Below are positions 1 to 13,390 of a DNA stretch of 64,000 nt, one piece after another; the first letter of the stretch is position 1; every line of letters begins with the position of its first letter. The notes under the pieces are model-generated. The model ran no database searches and had not been told where the DNA came from. It saw nothing but the letters and a program-made list of their open reading frames with translations. The translations under genes were made by a program, and so were the position numbers. The stretch is from Polytrichum commune (Eukaryota; Streptophyta; Polytrichopsida; Polytrichales; Polytrichaceae), in NCBI GenBank assembly GCA_950295325.1, contig OX485807.1, positions 6,514,501 to 6,578,500 of the forward strand, written 5' to 3'.

Positions 1-165
1 CGCATGGGTGTTGTAATGCCCACAAACGATTGTGGGAAGGCGGAGATGAAGCTTCCACCACACATGGATTTGTCCCTTCCTTCCTTCGGCAATGGTGTTG
101 CCGTACTCCCGTTGGGCACAAGGATATCCTATGGCTATGGGGCCATGTCCAAGTTGGTTAAATAG
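1..165 (+). pseudogene. Open frame cut by the window edge, unknown
   Basis: Frame 1 is open from the first base to a TAG at 163-165, giving 54 residues. The residues look protein-like, with KLPPHMDLSLPSFGN followed by RISYGYG, and the run is not low-complexity. I do not recognise a family. It may be the last exon of a gene or transposon open frame starting left of the window, or chance. No splice signal or downstream poly(A) evidence supports it. Confidence 0.2.
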
Positions 166-2170
166 ACTTTTTACCATACAAGCAATTTGGACCGCCTCCG
201 GCATTCGTGTTTCCATGGGTGAAGCCTCTTTGGTAGAACTCGGTCGCTAATTGTCTAAGGTGCCCCCATATGGGACTCTTCGTTGGTCAAAATTGAATTC
301 CAACATTGAAGAGGATTTTGGTTATTCATGACCTCAACAAATGACACGAGCTTTTTGAAGTCTACTTTTTGAGGTAAACATGATCTTGATTTTTTATTGC
401 ATTGGCAAACTTTATAGGTATAAGAATTCAACTACACTGCGTAGCACAATACAGAGGGTCTCTCTTTGAAGACTTTGGTGGAGGAATTGCTGTAAATTTG
501 ATTGACTAAAGCTTCCATAATATCATAATCAGTTGGCAATGAGAAATTTTACTTCTATACAACAAGGTTGCCATGTCGTCTTACCTCCCAAATAGCTAAT
601 AATTGAAAAACATGTTTTCTTGATACGGCAGACATTGGCACATTTTTAGGGCATTTGCACGGGTCCTTCATAATGCTCGATCCAACAATCTCAAACCCTT
701 TGGGACTGTGGCAAAGAAGTCACACACTTGTCTCTAAAGCCATAACTTCATTGTCTTCACGAGCACACCAAAACTCTCAATCACCATATTGTGCAAAGGC
801 CTCTTTAATGATCCTCGATGACTAACACAATCTAAGATAGATTTTTCACCTCCCTTCCAGGTTGACTTTAGTTGCTTTTGCGGCCTCTGTTGGTGGCTTT
901 GCTACACTCTTGAAGGCATGCTATGGACTTGTCCATGCGGAAGGCTCAAGAAAAAATCGTGTATAATGGGCGTTGAAGATGCTCTTGAATAGTTGATAAT
1001 TGATGAGTTTAGAAAACATTGTATGTGGTAGCTTGGCATAGTAGAACGAATGAATGAACGTACGTTTTGATAACTATTTGTAGATTTTTCACCTCCTTCC
1101 CAATTTTATTTCGATCATTTCAACGCCTTGTGTTGGTGGCTTTTATACACTCCCTCGGAGGCATGCATTGGAATCATCCCTATGGAACCTCTGACACAAT
1201 AGACATCGAAGATGCTCTTAAGTATGTGCGCTTAGATTACCCCACACTAACTTATCGACGTACCACACTATTTGAAACATTCATTGCCACGATATCAAAA
1301 CACAAAAATGATCTTTCAATTGCGTTCGCTACACAAACAAATAAACAAAGTTGCAAAGTCTTCGTGATAGCATTTCGATCCAACATTATTTGCATGGGTA
1401 AGTTATAGAGGCAAAATACAATATTTTGATCTAATTAGTGTGAACTACCATTTAAAGTTACATGCTCTAGTAAATTTCTTTCACGATGTAAATGCTCATG
1501 ATGAGAACATCATTTCTTACCCAAATAACATAAGCAGTCAATGTGCACTCCGAAGCCTATAATATAACTTAGTTGGTAAAAAATTTAAAAAAAAAAAAAA
1601 AAAAAAACTGTGAATAAGAAGTTATAACAACACATAACTCTAAACGGTAACCCACACTAATTAGACCAAATAGTGTAGCAGCCGAATTCAGTCCACATAT
1701 CCGAGCAAGGTAGTTGGTAACTGAATGAATGATTATTTTGAGCAAGTGGTTGCCTCTGATGAAAATGGGCAAGGGGCGGCTATGGCTGACTCGGCATCCT
1801 ACCACTTTGGAGTACCATATATCTAGTTAAATTATATAAATACACAAATATATACATATTAAATTATACATGTGTATAATTCTAAGTATCTCTACAATGA
1901 CAATGTAATGGTATTGTGGCCATCGAGGTTGACTTTTAGTCCCGTATAGGAATGTGCATAAGTTCCGGTTGTCGGTAATGTGGGTCCATGGGGATAGGCC
2001 ACCACCGGCCCCTTTCCTCTTTCCGCTCCTCCACTTCCTATTGGTGGGCTCAACGACTTCTACATTTGATTCACATATGCATGACCTTCCTCATCGCCGT
2101 TCTCGGGGGGAATCGATAACATCGATATTATTCATCCCATGCTAGCCATAAGCAAGTTCAACATACTATG
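166..2170. other. Intergenic stretch, no gene seen
   Basis: No open frame here resembles a known protein. The stretch holds a two-unit tandem duplication (836-1225, listed separately) and an A-rich run near 1577-1607 that could be an old retroposon tail or a simple repeat. The 113-residue frame at 1067-1408 lies partly in the duplicated DNA and shows no domain. Confidence 0.5.
836..1225. repeat. Two-unit tandem duplication, period about 243 bp
   Basis: AGATTTTTCACCTCC occurs near 839 and again near 1082. Both copies continue with GTTGGTGGCTTT, then an ACACTC word, GGCATGC, and a GAAGATGCTCTT word near 976 and 1208. The copies have diverged substantially. The function is unknown, and the duplication may be part of an old transposon. 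Confidence 0.6.
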
Positions 2171-2174
2171 TGCA

Positions 2175-2365
2175 TCATTTTACGGTGTTTAGTGTCACAT
2201 GCGTAATAGTGTCACTTACCTATTTTGAGGCGTGTGCCAGGTCACACTCATGATCGGCAACTTCATCGTTAGTGTGTCATGTGATGACACATGGCGTTCA
2301 AGTGCGCTCGCTGACATCTTCACTAGAGTTACATTCATTAGGGTTATGAGGTGTATGCCTATCTT
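2175..2365 (+). repeat. Left arm of a distant inverted repeat
   Basis: This segment contains ACGGTGTTTAGTGTCACATG, AATAGTGTCACTTACC and TTTTGAGGCG, ending near GAGGTGTATGCCTAT. The same words appear in reverse complement and reverse order at about 8568-8748. The arms are diverged but collinear over about 180 bases. They could be two copies of one repeat, or the ends of a decayed element of about 6.5 kb. Confidence 0.55.
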
Positions 2366-2714
2366 ACATGATGGTCTACAAGTGGACTAAAAGCGTGCAC
2401 AAATGACACTTGGCATTGGTAATTGTCGAGAGTATTTTTCCTCTGCAATACTGGAATGTAAACACGTGACACTTGTCATTAGTATGCCCGATAATGTTTT
2501 TCCATGTAAATTTTAAAGCGTGAAATTGTCGTCTCAAGTATCCCAACGTGGTATGCTAAATGTCATAATGTAAATAACTCTTTCACTTCAAGAAGTTACA
2601 TATGTTGATGAATAATAGGATATTGGTAATTAGTAGGTGTGTCATTTTGAGACCTCGAGGCATCTAGTTAAGGCCCTTCGCAAATAGTGTGCGTGACACT
2701 AATAGTGATTTGCG

Positions 2715-3610
2715 TGACACGCAAATAGTGATTTTGCTTTGGCCTTTAGAGGTTAATGGGGGGCATGGTGCACTAAGTAGGAAATGGAGGTCTTTCCAAC
2801 ATAGTCTATTTGATTCAATGTCATCTACAACATGTCAAACAAAGGATACTTTAGACCGTGACCACAAATTCCCATTCCAAACATTTCTAACTCATATCGT
2901 CAATTTAACCCATAGAGGTCAAGCATGGTTTTTTTTAGTACGGATAGCCACTTATTCAACCATACTAGCGTACATATTTACATTGTAATCTTGTGATTTG
3001 GGGCACACGAACGGCTAAAACTTTGTGTTAACAATTATAATTTTACAAAGATGCCATATGTATAGTCATATCCATCATTAGAGATACATTCTTTCTTTCA
3101 TAAGCTCTTGAATTGGGATGAACTTTTCTAGATGATTTTAGGGAGATTTCGCATGGTCTTTAGGGGGTTAAGGGGAGTTTTAACAAGGGGGGCACCCACA
3201 TATTCTCACTATCACCGATTTAGAGGTGCTTGCTCCCCATTAAGCTCTTCCACGCTTTTAAATATGCAACTCATAAATGAGTGAGTTTCATACCCAATGT
3301 AAAAGAATTTATTATCTACTTCTCACAAGCTTTCACCAAAAAGTCTTGCCCGATCATATCAACGTACACGTTTACATCATAGTATTATGATTTTGGGCAT
3401 ACGAATGGTTCAATGTTTGTGTGAACGATCCTAAGCTTGCAAAGATGACATTTGTATTGTCAAATCCACCACAAGAGGCATATATGTCATTTAATAAGTT
3501 GTTGACCTAGACAACAAAATTCAAGGTGATTTTGAAGAGATTTTGCTTTGGTCTTGAGGGGTTAAAAACTACAATGAAATAGGACCCATATTTTCTTACC
3601 TTGTCAGTTT
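2715..3610. repeat. Degenerate tandem array, period about 400 bp
   Basis: A motif of the form GATTTTGCTTTGGYCTTKAGRGGTTAA recurs near 2730, 3150 (diverged) and 3530. A second word, TGATTTTGGGCAYACGAA with variants, recurs near 2993 and 3393, each preceded by a TACATATTTACAT-like stretch. The spacing is about 390-410 bases, giving roughly 2.3 units. It looks like an old satellite-like or transposon-internal array. No open frame is conserved between units. Confidence 0.5.
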
Positions 3611-3778
3611 GGACACTTTACTTGTTAAAAATGAAATTATCTTCATGTCACATGAATTTCTCCACATGTTCCAACTAGCCCATGCACTACACGTGGCACC
3701 CACATTCAAACAACAACAATGATTTTGTGCCAAAACTTGTAAGGTATGGGGGACTCATTTAGTTGATGATCTTTATTA

Positions 3779-4092
3779 GACACCTATACTTGAGTGGTGT
3801 GTGGTTAAAATATATTGAAGAACAGACACCCAACAAGACATGTGTTTAGGAGAAATTGGACTACAAGTAAAAAACTTATCAACCACTCTAGACTTAATAA
3901 TCAACACAATTAGAGGAACCTAGACATTCGTTTAATGAATCGACACACGTGCACTTTTGACAATCGTAACTAAATCAAGGGCAATCTAATTTATGATCCA
4001 ATTGTTGTTGATGGTTGATCATAAATTTGCTAAAGCAACACAAGTTTGATGGTGGTGAATATGATTGGTAGAAGTAGGAGAATATGAAAACT
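3779..4092 (+). repeat. Dispersed repeat family A, copy 1
   Basis: The copy starts at ACACCTATACTTGAGTGGTG and ends near GATTGGTAGAAGTAGGAGAA. The middle carries the AAATTTGCTAAAGCAACACA word shared by all A copies. Other copies are at 13391-13697 (minus), 30212-30830 (minus, interrupted), 33775-34052 (plus) and 51531-51859 (plus). Family A shares its first 25-30 bases with family B. It has no protein-coding capacity. The class is unknown. Confidence 0.55.
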
Positions 4093-7000
4093 TAACCAAA
4101 TCCACTATAAACTTTATAATATCAACCTTCTTAATGCCACTCCTTCACTTATATCCTGAAACCTTAGGGAATGGATGTTCTCACTTTGAACCTCACTCTT
4201 GATTGCCATGTTTCCCTCCCATATATCACGGGCTTCGACTTTCAAATAAACTACCAAAGGATTTGAACCACATGTCGCACACATCACGTTGTCATTATTA
4301 CAGTGTTGACTTTACATCATTCCATAATATCACATGCTACACTAACTCTCTTCTAGCATGAATCCACGTTAACACTACAAAACTCCTTAACATCATATGC
4401 ACTTTGGTTGCCACGAGCGTGATATTGTGGAGTTCAGAGACACACACAACAGTAACAGAGACCACTTGTGAAGATACTCGTGCATGGCCCAGAGGAAGCC
4501 ACATCATGCCACGTGTCAGATAGGTTATCCCTACAATACAGCAGACCATTCTAACTAACAGTCTGGGTGCTTCAATCCTCATGCATGGCCTTGGAACCAG
4601 CCCATTGTCATTCGTCAAACACAAAAAGACAAACTCCACAGCCCCAAGACCTGACTCTGTGATCATCTGACTCCTCAATGTGAATACAAATTCAACCTTA
4701 CTTATTTCATACAAAATATTGTTGTATACAGTGTTCCCAATACTCCGAACCCTTTCGCCCCCCCTTCTTTGTGTAACAGGTACATAAAAGAGGTAACCGT
4801 TACAAACTAAAGGAGGATTTGGGGGATTTAAAGTAGACATTGCACATTTTGAGTGTAACCGGAGATCTTGGAAGGTTTCATGGAGTTTTAGGTGCTAATG
4901 TGTTTCATCTTTATCGTACAATGTTTCGTTTTTCTGTTTAGATGCATTCTCTTTGTTTCTTGTTGTTCACTTTTTTCCCTACGAGAAGCAAACTCAAGAA
5001 GCGAGTTCAAAATTTTCTTGACGTTTTGTGGCTTTGGAGATAGAATTAAGAGGAGTTTCATTCATGGGTTTTTTTTAGGGCACTACCATGGGTGTGGGAA
5101 GTGGCAAATAGGTAATATGGGAGGTGTTTTGAAAGTGAGGATTTAGTCCCCACCTTTTGTGACTTTATAGTAAACCATGAGGAGTAAATGATTGAGTTGA
5201 TTCCTTTCATAATAATATCATATTTTTTTTGTAATTTTCAGGGATCATGGTCTCACCGAGAGCGCTCTGGAGGTAAATCAAATGAACGTGACAATGCATA
5301 GCAAAGTTGAGTTGTACCTACGTTGAGAAAACCATCTTTGAAGAGGCATATGCACACAAGTCACGCACAATAACACAACTATGAAGACAAACTAGACAAC
5401 GATCACCCAATGTACAAAAAGGCACACAACAACTCAAAGAAGAAGGCATTATCAAAGGCAATAACTTTATTGGTGTAAAATGGAGAAGCATTCTCCTCTC
5501 CTCCCCACCCTTCCAACAATACTCCAACTACTCCTAACCCTAATTCTAAACGCCACAGGAAGACCATCGCCACATGGTGGAAAACATGCAACCAACACAA
5601 TGGCAACACACAATGCGCAAGCATGAGTTATCTTATTTGCAACAAACTTGCACTAAAATTGCCTATCACACCATCCACCGCATCAACACCATTTCACTGA
5701 ATTTGCTCACCTTGTGAGACATTTAACCCTATTAAAGATATAACATACACACCGCCTCTTATATGTTAATTAATTTCAATAAGCCCAATCCCACAAACAT
5801 GTAACCATACACTACAATAACAAATCCCCTTTAGGAAGCCTTATTATTCTTCGAAGACTACAAAGCACCCCTCTATCGATCACCACAACATGCCTAATAA
5901 ACCAACTACTCACCCAAAACCAATTATCAAATGCACTCACCTAATAACAAATGCATGTTCTATTGACTCCCATTGACTTGACAAAGTGAACTTTCCAATC
6001 TTGCCCTAACACCCAGGCAACTCGTCAACACATAGAGGAGTTGTTGAATTTTGTAAAATATGGTGGGGCTCACACCACATCGGTGTTAGAGACTAAATGC
6101 CATGTTTTTCAATAGCACATTGTAAGATTGTCACCCAACTTTGCCAAACGATGTTGGGCAATGCAAGCCAATAAATGAACTTTGTGCAATGCCAAAGTCA
6201 TAACTAACAAACGTGCCCCCCATGCTCTAGGATACGAGGGTATTAAGAGGGAGTCTTGTTCCACCAACAATGTCGAGTATGAGTTTTGGTTTTGCCATGA
6301 CTACATCAAGCGTCGTGTGAGTGACAACAAGAACAAGTATGTACTAGATTGGCCTATAGTACCCAACATGTGGCTGGTGAAGATAGGTACCGATCTCTCA
6401 AGGGAAGAGGTGTTGGCGCTTAGGGGCGCCAATAGAGGGAGGCACCTTCACCTTGTGGTAGGCTTTTAGCAATTTTGATCCTCTCAATGTCTCGGTTGGT
6501 TATTCGTGTGCCACCAAACTTGGACACACACTCAACTTCCATATTCATGAAAACAATGTGTTGCAATCCAAAAACATTGATGGACCACAAAAAAAAACTG
6601 GGAGAGATTTAGACTCGTGGACAAATACTATGTTGTTGGAGTCACTGCCGTTTCATTTCCATGAGTTGGAGTAATTATCAACCGTCTCCAAGGAGGACAC
6701 CTTCTACCATGTTACAATTTGCGACATCCCCCTGTGCACGTGCCCGGAGTTAATAAAAATGTCTTTTCATGCTTTTGTAAATGAAGGAAAATGGGTGTGT
6801 TGTAAACATCTTTATTGTCGCACTCCTTTCCATGAGCAATGCCCAAAACACCATGGGCACAAGGGGACCCCGGAGTGACACCCGCGACTTGTGGCGCCAT
6901 AGGTGAGAGGACCCAAGTGATCTTGATGTGGGTGAGGGCCCCGAGCGTTGAGAACGCCTCCCATCCACGGAGACTAGGAGTCACGAGGGTAAGGCCATAA

Positions 7001-8560
7001 ATGTTGGGTAGGTTATGGCGTCCGGATCCTATAATGCTCAAGAACTCCTTAATCGGAGGTGTGAGCTAGGAGATGTGGCAATTTGAGCGGGGCTCTGCCT
7101 AGGGACAACGTCCACCACTCCAGGGGGCGATGTGGTGGGAATGCAGTGACTTGGGAGTGGCACCCAACATTGCTGAGGTGAGAATAGCCGTAACGCCCTC
7201 AACACTTGCCTGAATGGGGCAAGTGAAGTGTTTATCGGCATCTATGCAAAGAGTATATGTCGATGGAATGGTCACTTGATAGAATTAGAGGTCTAACAAC
7301 GAAGTTATGGAGGTTTGAAGTTGTTGGGGGACTCTAGGCCCAACGGCTAAGGGAAAATATTTACTTGGCCCCAACTCTTAGGAGAGAGACAAAATGTTAC
7401 TTGACGGTGGGGTAGGGGCCCTGCCCAAAGTCCTAGAGGCATATATGGGTGAGGCAACGTTGCTGACCGACCCCACCCAAGGCAAAACGACGTGGCCTCT
7501 ATGGGGGTTGGCCCCAATCTAGAGACATAGTTGCCACGTATGCTTTGGGTTGTTGTAGTGTTGCTATGGTAATGCGATGATCGATTCAAGATTGAACTTC
7601 CATGGATGGAAGTCCGCATCTAACCATTGGCTACCTACTAATGGGAGAGTCCCGAATGCATGTGTAGGAGGGTTGGTCACCAAGTTATGAGCTTGGAGGT
7701 CCAAGGTATGGGGAGCTAATCATGCGCGTGTGTGGGATGCGCATGGTTAGCGCTTGTATCACCTGCTAGAGTTGAGAAAGAGTCAAGAAAAGTTAAGGGG
7801 AGCTAGCAAGGGTTGCGACATTTATTATGTGCTTACATTTATGTGCAAGGTCAATTGCGATAGTGACAAGTTCATTCATACCCCTACGTATGCATACAAC
7901 AAGGTCATGCAACTACTTGAATTTGTTAGTGTTGTAGAGTGTGAATAATGTTGCAAGTGATATGTACAACCACATGTTTGAGAATGTTGGTAAAATAACA
8001 TGTATTGGTTTGGATTGTTTATAATGAAAATCAACAACGAATTGAAAGTTTTTCCAATGATCCATGGTAATAGGCCCCTTCACTCTCGCTCGTTCAAAAT
8101 GCTCAAACTTTACAATTGAAGAATTTTAATGAATCTTAAGTCAAACTTAGAGTATGAATCATAATCCCATGAAATTTTCTATATTTGGATTCATTGCTCA
8201 GATGTTACCGCTCACTATTCATGTGGTATTTCTCACCTCTCACTACTCATGGCTCATGTCTTAGCTTCCCTCTATGTAGATTCGATCACAAAGCTCCGCC
8301 CTAATTACAAAGTTATGATATCATGCATTCCTTTTCACGCAAGAATACCAAAGAGGTTCCAACATACTTCCAACATATCAAAAATTCATTTGAGATGCCC
8401 CAACATGTGGAGCTCTACCAAAAACAATATCCTATAGGTCCCATATGAGTTGACGGCAGTGTCATTCCAATTGAATCCCACTAGACTAACTATAAGGTTT
8501 TGATGCCATTTTCTAAATAAGTCATATTAAAGCATAGTTTCAATTTTAGATTGTGTAACA
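4093..8560. other. Intergenic stretch, no gene supported
   Basis: This stretch has moderately long open frames but none with a recognisable domain: 4337-4840 (minus, 167 codons), 6182-6469 (plus, 95 codons) and 6712-7041 (minus, 109 codons). Base composition near 6.7-7.6 kb is more GC-rich than the surroundings, with GGGGCC-like words. That may mark a decayed transposon coding region, but I cannot identify it. No tRNA, rRNA or simple structural RNA was seen. Confidence 0.4.
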
Positions 8561-8567
8561 TAGGCAT

Positions 8568-8748
8568 ACACCTCATAACTCTATTGAACATACTCATGCC
8601 AAGATACTAGCAAACACACTTGAACACCAAATGCCATTAGGTGACACCTATGGTGAAGTCATCAGTCATCAATATAACCCAGCATGCGCCTCAAAATAGG
8701 GTAAGTGACACTATTACGCATGTGGCACTAAATGCCGTAAACGGTGTA
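8568..8748 (-). repeat. Right arm of a distant inverted repeat
   Basis: This is the reverse-complement partner of 2175-2365. It reads ATAGGCATACACCTCATAAC at its left end, and GCGCCTCAAAATAGGGTAAG then TGACACTATTACGCATGTGG toward its right end. It is about 6.2 kb from its partner. Next to it, near 8842-8880, is a short match to the 32.65-33.25 kb tandem unit (CACCTTCCCGATGAACGAGC). Confidence 0.5.
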
Positions 8749-9213
8749 GCACAATTCAAGGTCACCGATGCCAAATTTGGAGTAACAATGCTCTAATAGT
8801 AAGAATCACAAGGTCATAAAATAGGCCACTGTGTTACCACCTTCCCGATGAACGAGCTCACATGGATACATACGACGACAGAGCCCTAGCAGTCAATCCA
8901 AGAAAAAGGCCTCAAAATAGAGACTACCGCACAGTGGCAAATTTTGACTTCATTCTCATTAAGCATAGTTTCATCAACAACAATACTACCAACATCGATA
9001 GAATATAGAACTTAATAGAATAGAACCGTCAGCTTTCCCTGAGGAGCCAGAGTAATATAATATACTAATCTGGTACTGGGAGAAAGTCGTCGGCTCTGTC
9101 ACAATGTAGCTTGAAGATAGTCGGTATCCTCTATAAATACTTTGCCTGGTCAGAAGACAAAGGGTTTGAAGTAAAAAAGAAACGACGGAATAAAGGAAGA
9201 CGGTTAAGGAAAG

Positions 9214-9460
9214 GGGGTTGTTCAATTGACCATGTAGTTTGTTAAAACGACCACAACGACTCATCGCTCGGTCACATAATCTGTCAAATTTTGATTGTTC
9301 ATTGTACACATGAAGAAGAGGAGCAACGGTTCAACTATGCTTCCTCGTCTTCTACATTTCAACTTATAATTAGAATAGTTCAAATTTTGACAGGTGCCGT
9401 GACAGTGCGATGCGTCTTTGTGGTTGTTAAACCAATGTGTGGTTGATTTAACAATCTCCT
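9214..9460. mobile_element. MITE-like family F, copy 1
   Basis: The element begins GGGTTGTTCAATTGACCATG and ends GGTTGATTTAACAATC, which are imperfect terminal inverted repeats. Inside are GTTTGTTAAAACGACCACA and TCTGTCAAATTTTGATTG words shared with copies at 48421-48636 and 61665-61836. Length is about 247 bases and there is no coding capacity. It is a non-autonomous DNA transposon by structure. The target duplication is not clear. Confidence 0.65.
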
Positions 9461-9513
9461 AAACAATTTATAATCGCTTCACCCAAGAGAACAATCTTAC
9501 GCAAAGACATGTA

Positions 9514-9797
9514 CTCCCTCCGTCCCAAAATGATTGTCCTACCTCCCGGATTTTTGGGTCCCAAAATGATTGTATGGTTTATTTGCTCGGCTAGAAATTT
9601 GAGGCTCAAGGTCAAATATTTTCGCGCCAAACTTTCTATATCAAGAAGTCTTTCGACACCGCAACTTCCGGGGGCATTTTGAAGTAGTTGTTGTTTTCTA
9701 TTTTGAGAGTCATACTTACAACTACTCAGTCCACGATTAGTGGGCCTTAATCTCGCCGAAGCTAGGAACACGGACAATCATTTTGGGATGGAGGGAG
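9514..9797. mobile_element. Stowaway-like MITE, copy 1
   Basis: The ends are CTCCCTCCGTCCCAAAATG and its inverted form CATTTTGGGATGGAGGGAG, flanked on both sides by TA (9512-9513 and 9798-9799). CTCCCTCCGTCC ends and a TA target duplication are the hallmark of Stowaway MITEs, non-autonomous members of Tc1/mariner. The length is exactly 284 bases, as in the second copy at 15812-16095. The minus-strand open frame across it (9448-9777) is a by-product and not a gene. Confidence 0.92.
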
Positions 9798-9799
9798 TA

Positions 9800-12700
9800 C
9801 TAAACTAGTGCATATGGGGGTTATAAATGAAAAACGGTTTCTTGAACATCTAGAATACACTTCTTGAAATCACTTGTTCTATTGGAATTTCAATAATAAC
9901 AACAACCATCACATTGCTCACCATTAGGTTGTTGCATCCTTAGTAACATGACTTTAGTAAGCATCATTCCTCCCTTCTGATGGGAACTCCTTGCAAAAAG
10001 AATAGTACTCAGATGCAATACTATTTACTCTGCAAGAGTGATCCGATTGATAACTTACATGTCCATGCAGTAAGATTGGGGCGAATCAACCCATACACTC
10101 GTTCCTTGTTGGATGCCTAAACCTTTGCCTCCAAGGAACCACTGTACGGGTTGGTTTGCCCCAATCCATGCAATGGGGGGTTTTGGACACCGAAGATTTT
10201 TTCAATAGTGTTAAGCAACAACTGCCAGCTAGCCAACAAGGTGCGGGGTTTTGACACAACAATCACATTTGATTGCACAAATCGAGGTCTTGAAATTCCA
10301 ATCAACTTTTCAAGGAATAAGGTACATGAGCTCTAATGTGGACACCTCTAGCTTTGTGGAATCATCTAGACGATGGATTCGAGCATTAGAAGCTCAAGCA
10401 TGTTAGTAATTGCGAATTGGGACCAAAGAATTTGAAATCGTTGAAATTGAGTTGAGAAAGGTGTTGGTCTAGGTTGTGGTATCAAAGATTCTTTGTTTCC
10501 CAATCTCGTGTCATAGGGGGGGGGGACTCTTCTATTGTTCAATGTTGTGTAAGTGGACAACATCATTAGCAGATTCTACATGTGTCATTTGCCAATGAAA
10601 ACCAAATTTAATGTCAATATTGATTATGACATTTCTCTAAAGTGGTCATGGGTAAGCTGAAATGATGCCGAACTAACTTTCCATTATAGGATACCCGCAA
10701 TATAAGTTGGTCAGCACCTCGCAGCCGCATGTTGCCTCCTAATTTTTCCACCTAGCCCACAAAAATCAAGCATGCCATTACTTGGTGGATAGCATTCCTA
10801 ATTATGGAGGATGGTGGGTGTAGTTTGATTTTTGCAAAGGTGACTAACCCAAATAACATCATGGTGACGACTAAATCGACATGTATCACTCACCTACCGA
10901 ATTGCAACGATTATATTGTTAATTAGGAGCCAATAAATAGGTGTTTAATTAAAGAAGCCAATTGAAATGGCCCCATCTACCTCATGTGGGGGTGAATTCA
11001 CAGAGGCCCTAGCTTCCTCCATTTAATAAGGGAATCCCCCTCTCCTTGCTATGCAATTATTATTATGACATGCACATATTTTATATGTTCATATTCATGA
11101 TCATAACATTAATCGTCACTAGGGTGTTGCACCCCTAATGAAAGGAATTTCCAATAAGTAATTTCCACTTATGTTGGTCCACCCTTGCAAAATGAACAAT
11201 ACTCATCATGAATAGTTTTTGAATGTGTAAGGGCGAACAACCATATGGAATTTTGTCACTGGAGCAAGAGAATAATATATATTTTCTTGCTCTAGCTCGA
11301 GTGCTTGCCGCATGGGGCCAAACACATGATGTGCAAGTCACCACACCATCATATGATGTCAACATTGGGAATCACTTCCCTAAGATCTTGTGGCGGATTA
11401 GTTCGACACTACCCAACCCTATTTGGAAATAGGAGTAGGAATAGTAACTCGAGTAATGTTATGATGATCCAATGTATATATCTTAATTTATCTTCGATGA
11501 AATGTCTAATATCACAAAGTGCATAATATGTTAGAACATTGTACTATGTATTCATTGGATATATCTTGAAATGCCGGATAGAGGGTGACATGGTAGACAA
11601 ATCCTCGAGTGTCCTAGAAAGTTGAGCCTCTCCCGTATTATGGCCTATAAATAAATACATGTTTGAGCATTTTTTTACTTCTCATTCTCGGCTTCACCAA
11701 ATTTTGATCCAAATTTTGATAGTGTTGTCTTGGGAACATGTAAATCAATCTTGGGAACTTCTTGGGAGCTATAAGGTTGGTGGGCATGACCTATCTACAC
11801 CTAGAGCCTTTGTTGAAACTAGCTTATCTATATTATGGTTAACACACTATGGACAAGATGCACATCCAAACACCACGCAATTGCTCATGTCCTTTTGAGG
11901 ATAATTGTAGAGTTGTCCTTCAACTCGTCGGGACGTTTTTGTCGGAAATGTTTGTCTCGCATACAACACCTTTCATGCATGTTGAGTTTTTGGTACATGC
12001 TCAAAGATAACTTAGTGTGAAGGTTTGAATGAAGAACATTCTATATCGGTTCATTAAGGGTCAAAGTCGTTGTACCATTCTAGAATTTGTTATAATGTGT
12101 GTTGGCTCCCATTGAACAAAACATATTGCTCTTCATTCAATTTCAAATACTACCTCCAAACATGCATTAATAATGAAAAACAATTATTCAAAATAATTTA
12201 CATATCAGTGGAAACTTATAGGGAGCCAACTTCTATTGAAAAGTCCCATTGAGTTAGAAGGACAAGTCTAGTACCTTCGTACATAACACCACATACTTGT
12301 TGAACTTATCAACACACACATGTTGCCTAAGCAAATAGCTAAATATAATCTTACCCTTGAAGATTATGGCATGTCCGGATTGTTTTCTTCAAACAAAATT
12401 TGGGCAAAAAATGTGTATCAAGAACCTCACTAGTTTTTTTTCGTTTTTTAAATAAATAAATTTATTTACTTATAGTTATTATATTTTATAGAAGAAACCA
12501 CAAGTACCTAGTAATCAACAAAAACTCAATAGGGGATAGTCATGTGTACTATTGTATAGTTAAGTAGGCCTCGTGCACACAAATACCGTGTATGTGCTAT
12601 GTACGTAATTCGAAAACTTGGTCACCCACGATTGCAAAACTTGAAGACGAAGTAACTCCATATCTATGACCAAAGAATTTTATTTCAAATTTTCAAGAGA

Positions 12701-13390
12701 GGAGCATTGGTTACAACCATTGGAGTTACGAAGCCACATATGGATGATTGTACATATTCTCATTCAGTTAATACTCTTTCGTCCAACATTTGACAATTTC
12801 ATCCAACCTTTATGATTTCTAGGGATATTTTTGGCTCTTCGATCCACAAAGAATCATGGTAGAATCGCAAATCACCTTCACATAGGTAGATTGTAAATCA
12901 TTTAATATAACATGGCACGAGCAATCTCAACAAGGACCCACTAACCCCTATCATGATTGGAGTGCAACTTAATATGTATCATAGATGTATCATAAAGTAT
13001 AAACCAAAGAGCTTATTTGGAATTACGATGCATACAAGAAAATACTTGTAGTAATTAATGGGTCATGTTTATTAGAATGATTTTCATTATTCGTTTTTTA
13101 GCATCAAGTGCCACATGCCACCTTCTCTAGTTATCACCTACTCATGGCCTGATAATCAATCTAGATTGATGATGAATAGTGTGGACGGCACTAATCATAT
13201 GGATGGTGTGGTTTCAAGTGGAAAACAAAAAAACTTAACTAATAGAAAATGGCATAATATTACTCGAATATTGCAGCCCACTCCGTGGGTTTAAACATTT
13301 AGGGCAAAATTTTAGCACATATTCTAGGTATTGAAAAATCAAGTTGAATATGGTTCACTTTATGAGACTTATTCGGTGTATCCCTCTAAT
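9800..13390. other. Intergenic stretch, no gene supported
   Basis: The stretch is AT-rich with only short open frames. A run of G is at about 10508-10518. The frames at 11135-11365 (minus) and 11659-11898 (plus) show no domain, signal or repeat pattern that would support a gene. I see no RNA gene and no clear transposon ends. Confidence 0.4.

Noticed and set aside
4337-4840. 167-codon minus-strand open frame
   Set aside because: No recognisable domain, no splice context, odd composition (Val/Arg-rich), and AT-rich repeat surroundings. Likely a chance frame.
9448-9777. Minus-strand frame with GRRTIILGRREY residues, also at 15806-16105
   Set aside because: Both frames are translations of the Stowaway MITE and its ends. 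The similarity is that of the transposon, not a protein family.
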